Shown here piece by piece: positions 8,051-16,216 of a stretch of DNA of 46,509 bases. This stretch comes from Pseudomonadota bacterium (GTDB lineage Bacteria > Pseudomonadota > Alphaproteobacteria > SHVZ01), in assembly GCA_016195085.1 (NCBI GenBank), contig JACQAG010000077.1, forward strand, positions 1 to 46,509. The letters run 5' to 3'. The notes beneath the pieces are model-generated. The model had not been told where the DNA came from and ran no database searches. It saw nothing but the letters and a program-made list of their open reading frames with translations. A program made the position numbers and the translations under genes. Numbering within the stretch: the stretch's first letter is position 1; the number at the start of each line of letters is the position of its first letter.

Positions 8051-9399
8051 GCAGCGTTCCCGCCCCAGCCCCGATCGCAAGCTGGCTCGAGGCGGCGCGG
8101 ATCTACCGCGAGAAGCGCGTGCTGGCGATCCTGTTCATGGGATTTTCGAGCGGGCTGCCGCTGGCCTTGACCGCGGCAGGCGGCACGCTCGGAATCTGGC
8201 TCACGGAAGCCGGCGTGACTCTCACTGCGATCGGATTCTTTGCGCTGGTCAGCGTCTCCTACAATGTGAAGTTCATTTGGTCGCCGATCATCGATCGGAT
8301 GCCCATTCCCATCCTTACGAAGTGGCTCGGGCGTCGTCGCAGCTGGGCGGTGACGATTCAAATCGTGCTCGCGGTGGCGATCCTGGGGCTCGGCGCCTCC
8401 GATCCCGCGATCGATCCCCACCGAACCGCGCTGGCTGCCGTCGTGGTCGCATTTCTCTCGGCGAGCCAGGACATCGTCATCGACGCATACCGGGTCGAGC
8501 TTCTGAAGGATGCTGAGCAGGGCGCCGGTGCAGCGGCGACGCAGTTCGGCTATCGCGTCGGCATGTTGGCGTCCGGAGCGGGCGCACTGTATCTCGCGAG
8601 CTTCTTCGGCTGGCAGACTGCCTATGTCGTCATGGCCGCGCTAATGAGCGTCGGCGTGATAACGGTGCTGATGACGCCGGAGCCGGCGGAAGCCGGCGCC
8701 AATACCGAGAACGCCGGCGTCGGACCGGCGCCGAATCGCGATGGCTTCATGCATTGGCTCCGGCGCGCGGTGATCGAGCCGTTCGCCGATTTCATCTTGC
8801 GGCCACACTGGGCGCACATTCTTGTCTTCGTGATCCTATACAAGCTTGGCGATGCGCTGGCCGGCGTCGTCCTGGGCAAGTTCTACATCGCCATCGGGTT
8901 CAGCAAGGTCGAGATTGCCAGCGTCACCAAAGTGTTCGGCCTGGCGGCGACAATCCTGGGGCTGTTCCTCGGTGGCGCCATCACCTATCGGCTGGGCATC
9001 ATGCGTGCGCTGATGGTCTGCGGCGTGCTGCAGATGCTCTCGATCTTGGCTTTTGCGATGCAAGCAATTGTCGGCCACGATGTCGCCTTCCTCATGGCAA
9101 CGATCGCGATCGAGAACGTCACCTGGGCGATGGGGTCGGCGGCGTTCGTTGCCTATCTCTCCGCTCTCTGCAACGTCGCCTACACCGCAACGCAATATGC
9201 CTTGCTGTCGTCTCTGGCGGCGGTGCCGCGGACCATTCTTGCCTCCGGCGGCGGCTGGCTCGCCGAACGCATGGATTGGGTCGGCTTCTTCCTGTTCGCG
9301 ACCGCCGCGGCGTTGCCGGGGCTGATCCTGCTGGCATGGCTCATGCACGCAACGCCGGCGGAGACGACGGCAAAGGCGCGCACGCTCGCGGCGGAGTAG
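8047..9399 (+). CDS. MFS transporter, AmpG (muropeptide permease)-like
   Basis: A 450-residue major-facilitator protein with about 12 hydrophobic segments. The opening segment (ILFMGFSSGLPLALT followed by GIWLTEAGV) and the later FLSASQDIVIDAYRVELL are typical of AmpG-type permeases, which import anhydromuropeptides or related compounds. Start is GTG at 8047, overlapping the kinase stop by four bases; an in-frame ATG upstream at 7933 lies inside the kinase gene. The pairing with a kinase suggests uptake followed by phosphorylation of a sugar or nucleoside, which is only an inference. No peptidoglycan-recycling genes are near. A long inverted repeat follows the gene. Confidence 0.9.
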   Translation: MSSVPAPAPIASWLEAARIYREKRVLAILFMGFSSGLPLALTAAGGTLGIWLTEAGVTLTAIGFFALVSVSYNVKFIWSPIIDRMPIPILTKWLGRRRSWAVTIQIVLAVAILGLGASDPAIDPHRTALAAVVVAFLSASQDIVIDAYRVELLKDAEQGAGAAATQFGYRVGMLASGAGALYLASFFGWQTAYVVMAALMSVGVITVLMTPEPAEAGANTENAGVGPAPNRDGFMHWLRRAVIEPFADFILRPHWAHILVFVILYKLGDALAGVVLGKFYIAIGFSKVEIASVTKVFGLAATILGLFLGGAITYRLGIMRALMVCGVLQMLSILAFAMQAIVGHDVAFLMATIAIENVTWAMGSAAFVAYLSALCNVAYTATQYALLSSLAAVPRTILASGGGWLAERMDWVGFFLFATAAALPGLILLAWLMHATPAETTAKARTLAAE

Positions 9400-9421
9400 G
9401 TCTCGCTGCGTGCAGGGATGT

Positions 9422-9529
9422 TTTCACCACAGAGACACAGAGGACACAGAGAAGAGTAATGCTCGGGTGCGCGAAGCGCTGCGCGCGTGCTCCATTCGTC
9501 TCCGTGTCCTCTGTGTCTCTGTGGTGAAA
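9422..9529. repeat. Intergenic inverted-repeat element, CACAGAG type, copy 1
   Basis: Two 29-base arms (9422-9450 and 9501-9529) are reverse complements with one mismatch and contain the phrase ACCACAGAGACACAGAGG. The 50-base centre holds a GCGCGAAGCGCTGCGCGC core. As RNA it would form a very long hairpin. It sits between the AmpG-like gene and higBA, both on the plus strand, where it could stop transcription. A related, diverged element lies at 12439-12562. Similar CACAGAG-rich repeats are common between genes in environmental bacteria. Confidence 0.9.
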
Positions 9530-9553
9530 GCTTTATCGTTTGGCGCCTCCGTC

Positions 9554-9581
9554 TTGATCACATCCCGGTATACGGTATAGT
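9554..9581 (+). promoter_or_regulatory. Candidate higBA promoter with tandem CGGTATA operator
   Basis: TTGATC (9554-9559) and TATAGT (9576-9581) are 16 bases apart and resemble a sigma-70 promoter. Two head-to-tail CGGTATA repeats (9566-9572, 9573-9579) overlap the -10 box and are a plausible HigA operator. Transcription would begin within a base or two of the higB ATG at 9588. Confidence 0.5.
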
Positions 9582-9587
9582 GCCGCG

Positions 9588-9866
9588 ATGATCCGGTCGT
9601 TCGGCGACAAACGAACGGAAGCGTTGTTTCGAGACGCGTTCGTGCGTGACTTTCAAGGTTTCGCCCGCCGGGCCAAGCGAAAACTGGAAGCGGTGAACGC
9701 GGCGAGCCGGCTCGACGATTTGCAGGTACCGCCATCGAACCGGCTGGAGAAGCTGAGAGGCGATCTGATGGAATTTCATTCGATCAGGATCAACGATCAA
9801 TGGCGGATCATATTCAAATGGCGCGACGGTGAGCCGCATGAGGTGCGGATCGTCGACTATCACTGA
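9588..9866 (+). CDS. higB: HigB-family toxin (RelE/ParE fold mRNA interferase)
   Basis: A 92-residue protein beginning MIRSFGDKRTEALF, the standard HigB start, with the conserved core LRGDLMEFHSIRINDQWRI and the C-terminal VRIVDYH. HigB toxins cut mRNA on the ribosome. There is no Shine-Dalgarno before ATG 9588 and the -10 box ends only six bases upstream, so the mRNA may be leaderless. higA follows 13 bp downstream in the usual toxin-first order. A second HigB-like toxin with the same NDQWR core lies at 36610-36906 inside a mobile element. Confidence 0.95.
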   Translation: MIRSFGDKRTEALFRDAFVRDFQGFARRAKRKLEAVNAASRLDDLQVPPSNRLEKLRGDLMEFHSIRINDQWRIIFKWRDGEPHEVRIVDYH

Positions 9867-9879
9867 CAGGAGCTTAGCC

Positions 9880-10182
9880 ATGGCTGAGAACGAATTCGCG
9901 CCTGTCACTCCGGGCGAAATGCTGAAAGACGAATTCCTCATGGAATACGGTCTTTCACAAAACCAGTTGGCGAAGGCAGTCGGGATTTCGCCGAACCGGA
10001 TTGCCGAGATCGTGAACAACCGGCGCCGCATAACCGCCGACACCGCCCTGCGGCTTGGTTTGTATTTCGCCAACAGCCCGGAATTTTGGATGAACCTTCA
10101 GTCCCATTACGATCTGAAGCAGGCGCGGCGCAAGCTCAAGCCAGAGGATGCAAAACGAATCAAGGCGCGACGTGCCGCTTAG
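9880..10182 (+). CDS. higA: HigA-family antitoxin (XRE helix-turn-helix)
   Basis: A 100-residue antitoxin and repressor. The helix-turn-helix is visible at about residues 25-55 (LSQNQLAKAVGISPNRIAEIVNN, read in two parts) and is followed by the HigA-typical ITADTALRLGLYFANSPEFWMNLQ. CAGGAG at 9867-9872 sets the ATG at 9880. It should bind HigB and repress the operon through the CGGTATA repeats. Its stop codon is interlocked with the stop of the convergent glycosyltransferase gene: TAG 10180-10182 on the plus strand and TAA 10181-10179 on the minus strand. Confidence 0.95.
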   Translation: MAENEFAPVTPGEMLKDEFLMEYGLSQNQLAKAVGISPNRIAEIVNNRRRITADTALRLGLYFANSPEFWMNLQSHYDLKQARRKLKPEDAKRIKARRAA

Positions 10183-11225
10183 ACCGGAACGACCGACAGC
10201 GCCTCCGACACCACCACCGGCTTGTCGTCGGCATTGGGATCGGCGATGAGCGTTTCCAAGGCGGCTTCCACCGCCTCCATCGGAATGAGCTCCATCGCCT
10301 CGCCGCCGAATTGCTGCGCGGTCACCAGCTTCAGGCGCCGCGCCATCGGGTAAGCCTTGTCGACCACCGTCGGCCCCCAGAGCGAGACCAGGGGAACCCC
10401 GCCCTCGGCCAGGATATGGCCGCCGCCGCTGTCGTTCGACACCGCGGCGGCGAGCCGCCGGGTCAGCGCCAAGGTCAGCACCGGGCCGGTGGCGATGCCG
10501 GCGTCCGCGGCATCCTGGTTGGGAAAGCGGGCGGCCGGCACGCTTGCCGCGAGTTGCTGGCGCCACGCCGCTTCCGCCGGTCCGAGGATGAAAACCGGGA
10601 CCCGACCCCGTTCGACCTGCGCCGTGGCGAGCCGGGCAAAGCGCTCCAGCGGCCAGCATTTCCGGCGATTGCCGGCGCCGGGAGCAATACCGACATAGAG
10701 CGGTCCGTCCGGCAGAAGCCGCTTCGCCGCAGCGACGGCGTCGGCCGGCAGCTCTCCCGGCTCCGGTGACGGCGCCGGCCGTCCGGTCGCCAGCACGATC
10801 AGATCGAACAGCCGGTGGTGCAGGTGCTTCGGCTTCTTGTATCCCGAGCGCGGCCGGTAATCGGAGAACAGGAACTTCGCCGTCTGCGACAGGTAGCGAT
10901 GGTGCTGCACGCGCCTGAGGATGAGGGTTGTCATGACCCGGCTCTGGGTGTCGATCACCAGATCGAAATGGCGCCCGGAGAGCGGCCGCTTGCCGAAGAG
11001 CTCGGTCCAATGCTTGCCGATGCCGACATCCTCGATCACCTCATCCAAGACGCCCTGGACCAACGGGGCGAGCTCATGGGCATAGACGGTGCGGCCTTTG
11101 CCGGCGAGCCAGGTGATCCTGGCGTCGGGGAAGGCGGCACGCACCGCGCGGGCGAAGGGGAGCTTGATGAAGCCGTCGCCCATCAGCTCGAGCCCGGCAT
11201 AGATGAGGATGCTCGCTGGCGTCAT
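10179..11225 (-). CDS. Glycosyltransferase family 9 (heptosyltransferase-like)
   Basis: A 348-residue protein of the ADP-heptose:LPS heptosyltransferase type (GT-B fold). The N-terminal ILIYAGLELMGDGFIKLPFARAV corresponds to the usual G-(D/E)-x-hydrophobic acceptor loop, the middle has GIAPGAGNRRKCWPLERFARL (the conserved PGAG...K-W-P/RFA motif), and the C-terminal NDSGGGHILAEGGVPLVSLWGPT is the nucleotide-sugar motif. It would act at the inner face of the inner membrane in lipopolysaccharide core assembly or on another glycan. ATG at 11225; no other LPS genes are nearby. It is divergent from the macrodomain gene (52 bp) and convergent with higA. Confidence 0.88.
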   Translation of the reverse strand: MTPASILIYAGLELMGDGFIKLPFARAVRAAFPDARITWLAGKGRTVYAHELAPLVQGVLDEVIEDVGIGKHWTELFGKRPLSGRHFDLVIDTQSRVMTTLILRRVQHHRYLSQTAKFLFSDYRPRSGYKKPKHLHHRLFDLIVLATGRPAPSPEPGELPADAVAAAKRLLPDGPLYVGIAPGAGNRRKCWPLERFARLATAQVERGRVPVFILGPAEAAWRQQLAASVPAARFPNQDAADAGIATGPVLTLALTRRLAAAVSNDSGGGHILAEGGVPLVSLWGPTVVDKAYPMARRLKLVTAQQFGGEAMELIPMEAVEAALETLIADPNADDKPVVVSEALSVVPV

Positions 11226-11277
11226 CGTGAACCGGCGTCACCTACCATAGGGGGTGCCGGTCGGCTAGAATTACCGC

Positions 11278-11799
11278 ATGTCGAGCAATCGCTTGAGCGT
11301 GGTGGACGGCGACATCACCGGGCTAGCGGTCGATGCCATCGTCAATGCCGCCAATGAGCGGCTGGCGCCGGGAGGTGGGGTCTGCGGCGCCATCCACCGC
11401 ATCGCCGGTCCCGCGCTCGCCCGCGAATGCGCCGCGATCGGCTTCTGCCCGACCGGCGAGGCGCGGCTGACCAAAGGCTATGGCTTGCCGGCGCGCTTCG
11501 TGATCCATGCCGTGGGGCCGGTCTGGCACGGGGGCGGCCAGGGCGAAGACAAACTCTTGGCCTCCTGCTATGGCGCCGCGCTCGATCTGGCGGTCGCCAA
11601 CGCGGTCCGCACCATCGCCTTTCCGGCGATCTCGACCGGCATCTACGGCTATCCCCTGGAGCCGGCAACGCGGATCGCGGTCGGCACGGTGGCGGGCGTG
11701 CTCGCCCGCGAGCCCAAGCTGGAGCAGGTCATCTTCTGCACCTTCGGCCTGGAGGCGACCGCCGCCTACGAGCGGGCGCTCGAGGCCTTGGCGCGGTAG
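11278..11799 (+). CDS. Macrodomain protein (O-acetyl-ADP-ribose deacetylase, YmdB-like)
   Basis: A 173-residue stand-alone macrodomain. The ADP-ribose pocket motifs are all present: DAIVNAANERL (19-29), PGGGVCGAIHRIAG (31-44), GEARLTKGYGLPARFVIHAVGP and FPAISTGIYGYP. Such proteins remove acetyl groups from O-acetyl-ADP-ribose or ADP-ribose from protein side chains. The length and motifs match YmdB-type enzymes closely. It has its own start 52 bp from a divergent glycosyltransferase gene and is followed 67 bp later by a small exported protein gene. No ADP-ribosyltransferase toxin gene is near, so a general role is more likely than a toxin-immunity one. Confidence 0.93.
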   Translation: MSSNRLSVVDGDITGLAVDAIVNAANERLAPGGGVCGAIHRIAGPALARECAAIGFCPTGEARLTKGYGLPARFVIHAVGPVWHGGGQGEDKLLASCYGAALDLAVANAVRTIAFPAISTGIYGYPLEPATRIAVGTVAGVLAREPKLEQVIFCTFGLEATAAYERALEALAR

Positions 11800-11866
11800 C
11801 GCCCGAGCTGGGCTGCGCGGGATCCAGCTGTCTCGCCCGGATGAAGTGGAGCGAACTCGTCACAAG

Positions 11867-12421
11867 ATGCAAAGACGCGCCATCACCCGCCGCGCCGTGC
11901 TGATCGGGCTCGCCACGCTCATCGCGCGCCCGCTCCTCGCCGCCGCCGCGCAACCGCCCGCCGATCTTCCAGGCTGGCGCCAAGCGCGCTGGGGCATGAG
12001 CGAATTGGAGCTGGAGGCGGCCTTCCCGGACGAGCTGAAGCCGGCCCCGGTGGCGCTCGATTTCGACGATCTCGTCGTGCACGCGGTCATTCCGAAGCTG
12101 CTGCTGGCCGGCCGACCCTTCGTCGTCTATTTCCAGCTCGATGCGCAGACGCTGCGTCTGGCCCAGGTGCTCTTGACCTATCGCGGCAAGCGGCCGACCC
12201 ATTCCGACTATGCCGCGATCGCGCGCGGACTCGTGGCCGAGCTCGGTGTCTCGGACCTGACGCTCACCGATCGCTATTATCTGAGCGTGCCCGGCTTCTC
12301 GGTCGAGCGACGCTGGAAGCGTCCGACCACCAGCGTGTCGCTGCACTATGTGCAGCCGAACTTCGACTACGCCAACAACGAGCGTAATCGGCTGACCCTG
12401 CGCTACTACCCAAGCGCATAG
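11867..12421 (+). CDS. Small exported protein of unknown function
   Basis: A 184-residue protein with an N-terminal export signal (about residues 1-29): RRAITRRAVLIGLATLIARPLLA, read from residue 3, with a twin arginine followed by AVLIG, so either Tat or Sec export is possible. The mature part begins with LPGWRQARWGMSELELEAAFP, which looks like a BON-free, SmpA-like opening (a W-G-M-s-x-x-x-v motif seen in many small periplasmic proteins), followed by beta-rich sequence ending LTLRYYPSA. I do not recognise a named family. Start ATG 11867 is supported by the signal peptide; no strong Shine-Dalgarno. It converges on the ubiH-like gene, with a repeat element between them. Confidence 0.7.
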   Translation: MQRRAITRRAVLIGLATLIARPLLAAAAQPPADLPGWRQARWGMSELELEAAFPDELKPAPVALDFDDLVVHAVIPKLLLAGRPFVVYFQLDAQTLRLAQVLLTYRGKRPTHSDYAAIARGLVAELGVSDLTLTDRYYLSVPGFSVERRWKRPTTSVSLHYVQPNFDYANNERNRLTLRYYPSA

Positions 12422-12438
12422 CCGCTTGACGGCAGGAT

Positions 12439-12562
12439 TCACCTGAGAGCGCGCAGAGGCGACGCAGAGGTCGCGGAGAGGAGTCGAGCGCGCTTTGCGC
12501 GCATGAGCCGCTTCTTCTCAGCGCTCTCTGCGCTTCTCAGCGTGCTCTGCGGTTTATCTTGT
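12439..12562. repeat. Intergenic inverted-repeat element, CAGAG type, diverged copy 2
   Basis: Left arm from ACCTGAGAGCGCGCAGAGG and right arm ending GCGTGCTCTGCGG are imperfect reverse complements, with GCAGAGG-type phrases repeated in each arm. The centre contains GCGCGCTTTGCGCGCATGAGC-like sequence, close to the centre of the element at 9422-9529. It lies between two convergent genes, where a two-way terminator would be useful. Boundaries are approximate. Confidence 0.7.
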
Positions 12563-12569
12563 CTTCGTG

Positions 12570-13808
12570 TTAAAGCGCCAGGCCCTGCACGAGGCGCGGC
12601 AAGTCGCCGAGCGTCCCCATGGCGTGGCGCATGAACAGGCGCTTCAGGCCCGGCAGCTCGTTCACCACGGCGAGGCCGAGATCGCGGGCGAGCTTCACCG
12701 GCGGCAAGCTCGTCTGAAACAGGCGATTGAGGCCGTCGGTCGCCGCGATCAAGGAGAGCGTGTCGAAGCGACGCCAGCGTTGGTAGCGCTCGAGCACATC
12801 CAATTGTCCGATGTCGAGGCCGAGGCGGCTGGCATCCACCAGCACTTCGGCAAGCGCCGCCACGTCGCGGATGCCGAGATTGAGGCCTTGGCCGGCGATG
12901 GGGTGGATCGCGTGGGCGGCATCGCCGATGAGCGCCAAGCGCTGGTCGATCGAACGCTCGGCCAAGAGCAGGCCCAAGGGATAGGACCAGCGTCGGCCGG
13001 CGACGGAGAGTTGGCCCAGCTCGTCGCCGAAGCGACGCTGGAGTTCGGCGGCGAATCCGGCATCGTCCAACGCCAGCATGGCCCCGGCGATCCGGCTGCG
13101 CTCGGTCCACACCAGGGACGAAGAGCGGCCGGGCAGCGGCAGCATGGCGAAGGGCCCGGCGGGGAGGAAGCGCTCATGGGCGACGTTGCGGTGGTCGCGC
13201 TCATGGGCGACGGCGCAGACGATCGCCGTCTGTCCATAGGCCCATTCCGTGACCGCGATGCCGGCGGCGGCTCTGGTGGGCGAGCTCCTTCCGTCGGCGG
13301 CGATGGCGAGACTGGCTTTGATCCCTCGTCCATCGGCCAGATGCGCGCGGACGCGTGCGCCAATCCGTTCCAAGCCTTCGACACGCGCCGGCGCGATGAG
13401 CTTGAGATCCGGCCGCTTCTCGAGTCCGCGATAAAGCGCGCGGCGGATGAAGCGATTCTCCACAATATACCCGAGAGGATCGCCGACCTCGCGGTGGTCG
13501 TAGTGCAGGAACAAGCGCGAGGCGCCGGCTTCGAAGCCGCCATCGCTCACCCGAATATCGAGGATGGGACAGGCATGCTGTGCCGCGTGCTCCCAGATGC
13601 CGAGTGCGGCCAGCACGCGCTCGGAGCCATGGGCGATTGCCGAAGCGCGGCCGTCATGGGCATCGTCGGCCAGATCGGCCGGGCTCTCCCGGTCGACCAC
13701 CGCAGTCACGATGCCTGCCGAAGCCAGCGCGTGCCCGAGGGTCAATCCCACCAGGCCGCCGCCGACCACGACCACATCGACCCGCAAGTCTGCTGCGGCC
13801 GCGCTCAT
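12570..13808 (-). CDS. ubiH: FAD-dependent ubiquinone-biosynthesis hydroxylase, UbiH/UbiF/Coq6 family
   Basis: A 412-residue flavoprotein monooxygenase that hydroxylates the ubiquinone ring precursor. The N-terminal Rossmann motif VVVVGGGLVGLTLG (13-26) binds FAD, the mid DG motif is IAADGRSSPTR, and the second FAD motif GDAAHAIHPIAGQGLNLGIRD starts at residue 295. The length matches the family. UbiH, UbiF and the alphaproteobacterial UbiL type share these motifs, so which ring carbon it attacks is not settled by the sequence. ATG at 13808, no clear Shine-Dalgarno. It converges on the small exported protein gene and is upstream of the P-II gene region, a known Rhodospirillales arrangement. 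Confidence 0.9.
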   Translation of the reverse strand: MSAAAADLRVDVVVVGGGLVGLTLGHALASAGIVTAVVDRESPADLADDAHDGRASAIAHGSERVLAALGIWEHAAQHACPILDIRVSDGGFEAGASRLFLHYDHREVGDPLGYIVENRFIRRALYRGLEKRPDLKLIAPARVEGLERIGARVRAHLADGRGIKASLAIAADGRSSPTRAAAGIAVTEWAYGQTAIVCAVAHERDHRNVAHERFLPAGPFAMLPLPGRSSSLVWTERSRIAGAMLALDDAGFAAELQRRFGDELGQLSVAGRRWSYPLGLLLAERSIDQRLALIGDAAHAIHPIAGQGLNLGIRDVAALAEVLVDASRLGLDIGQLDVLERYQRWRRFDTLSLIAATDGLNRLFQTSLPPVKLARDLGLAVVNELPGLKRLFMRHAMGTLGDLPRLVQGLAL

Positions 13809-13865
13809 TGCCGGGCTAGCCTGTCGAGCGAATAGGACAATGTCTAGGGCGATGCCGGAAGCGGC

Positions 13866-14057
13866 TCAGCTCAAGGCTTGCTTTCCGAGCCAGGCCGTCT
13901 CCGACGGCTGTTCGAAGCGGGCCGCCATGCTGTCGTAAGTTTGGGCCATGTGCAGGAACGAGCCACGCGCGCCGGCGTCCTGGATCGCCTCGGCCTTGGT
14001 GCGGCATTCCGCCGCCATCATCCGCCAGCGCCGCACCTGTTCCTGCCAATCGTCCAT
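13866..14057 (-). CDS. Small helical protein of unknown function (63 residues)
   Basis: The frame from ATG 14057 encodes a 63-residue protein beginning MDDWQEQVRRWRMMAAECRTK. It is predicted to be helical, with the pattern W-R-x-x-A-x-E-C-R-x-x-A-E-x-(I/M)-x-D followed by R-x-x-(F/L)-L-x-(M/I)-A-x-(T/S)-Y-(D/E), which I recognise from many short uncharacterised alphaproteobacterial proteins. A longer frame running up to 14615 crosses non-coding sequence and is rejected. It sits 57 bp upstream of the ubiH-like gene on the same strand. Function unknown. Confidence 0.7.
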   Translation of the reverse strand: MDDWQEQVRRWRMMAAECRTKAEAIQDAGARGSFLHMAQTYDSMAARFEQPSETAWLGKQALS

Positions 14058-14853
<796 letters not shown>

Positions 14854-15023
14854 GTTCGGCCGCGGGCTGTGCAAGGCGGGGGAGGATCTTCGATTAATTA
14901 GTGTCACTTTGGGCACTTAGCTGTATAATCTTCAATTCAGCTATGAAGCGCCGGGAGCCGCGTCAGCGCCGCCTGTCGCTCGTTGCTCGACATCCGGTGA
15001 CACTCTGGCGGTCGCGTCCTTCC

Positions 15024-16214
15024 ATGCTCAATCCGCGTTTCGAGGTCTCCAAGAGCCACGCCTTCCGCCGCTTGGGTGCGCTCTTGCAGGACGTCACGCC
15101 AAAGAGCAACCAAAAGCCGGTGCTGTTCTCGGTGGGCGAGCCGCAGAACCAGCCGCCGCCGCTCTTGGCCGAGACGCTCGCCCGCCACGCCGACCAATGG
15201 AACCGCTACCCGCCCCAGGGCGGCACGCCCGAGTTCAAGCAAGCCGCCGCCGGCTGGCTCAACCGCCGCTACGCCTTGCCCGCCGGCATGATCGAGCCCG
15301 AGCGCCACATCCTGCCGATGCCGGGCAGCCGCGAGCCCTTGTTCATGGCCGCCCTGATCGCGGTGGCGCCGGAGCGCCGCGGCAAGCGCCCGGTGGTGCT
15401 CATCCCCAATCCCGCCTATCACGTCTATGCCGGTGCGGCGGCGCTGGCGGGGGCCGATGCGGTGTTCCTGCCGGCGACCAAGGAGACCGGCTTCCTGCCG
15501 AACCTCGATCGGATCCCCGCCGAGGTTCTGGACCGCACCGCGCTTTTCTATCTCTGCACGCCTGCCAATCCCCAGGGTGTCGCCGCCGATCTCGCCTATC
15601 TGAAGCAAGCGATCCAGCTCGCCCGCACCCATGAATTCGTGCTGGTGGTGGATGAGTGCTACGCCGAGATCTATGACCGCACCCAGCCCGTCGGCATCTT
15701 GCAAGCGGCCGCCGCGCTCGGCGGCGACCTCAAGAACATCGCCGCCACCCATTCGCTCTCCAAGCGCTCGAGCGCGCCGGGCCTGCGCTCGGGATTCGTG
15801 GTGGCGCATCCGGACCTGATCAAGGGCTTCAGCGACATGATCGGCTATGCCGGCGCCGGCGTGCCGGTGCCGACCTTGGCCGCTTCGGTGGCGCTCTGGT
15901 CCGACGATGCCCATGTCGAGGCGAACCGCACGCTCTATCGCGCCAACTTCGATGCAGCCGAGAGGCTCTTCGCCGGCCGCCTCGGCTTCTACCGTCCCGA
16001 TGGCGGCTTCTATCTCTGGCTCGATGTCGGCGACGGCGAGACGGCGGCAAAACGGCTCTGGGCGGAGGCGGCGATCCGCACGCTTCCCGGCGGCTACATG
16101 GGACCGATCGAGTCGAACGGCACGCATCCGGGCAAGCCCTATATCCGCGTGGCGCTGGTCTACGACACGCCCATCACCGCGGCGGCGCTCGCCCGCATGG
16201 CGGAGGTTCTGTAA
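15024..16214 (+). CDS. Class I/II PLP aminotransferase (succinyldiaminopimelate transaminase/aspartate aminotransferase type)
   Basis: A 396-residue fold-type I aminotransferase. It has [15 protein letters not shown] near the N-terminus, the [12 protein letters not shown] segment, [12 protein letters not shown], the aspartate [11 protein letters not shown] that contacts the PLP ring nitrogen, and the PLP lysine in [17 protein letters not shown]. The opening region and length fit the DapC-like group that makes lysine precursors, and position beside P-II recalls aat of Azospirillum. ATG 15024 (MLNPRF) was chosen because upstream in-frame sequence to 14901 has no homology features; no clear Shine-Dalgarno. 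The stop is 2 bp before ftsK, implying co-transcription. Confidence 0.88.
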   Translation: MLNPRFEVSKSHAFRRLGALLQDVTPKSNQKPVLFSVGEPQNQPPPLLAETLARHADQWNRYPPQGGTPEFKQAAAGWLNRRYALPAGMIEPERHILPMPGSREPLFMAALIAVAPERRGKRPVVLIPNPAYHVYAGAAALAGADAVFLPATKETGFLPNLDRIPAEVLDRTALFYLCTPANPQGVAADLAYLKQAIQLARTHEFVLVVDECYAEIYDRTQPVGILQAAAALGGDLKNIAATHSLSKRSSAPGLRSGFVVAHPDLIKGFSDMIGYAGAGVPVPTLAASVALWSDDAHVEANRTLYRANFDAAERLFAGRLGFYRPDGGFYLWLDVGDGETAAKRLWAEAAIRTLPGGYMGPIESNGTHPGKPYIRVALVYDTPITAAALARMAEVL

Positions 16215-16216
16215 GG

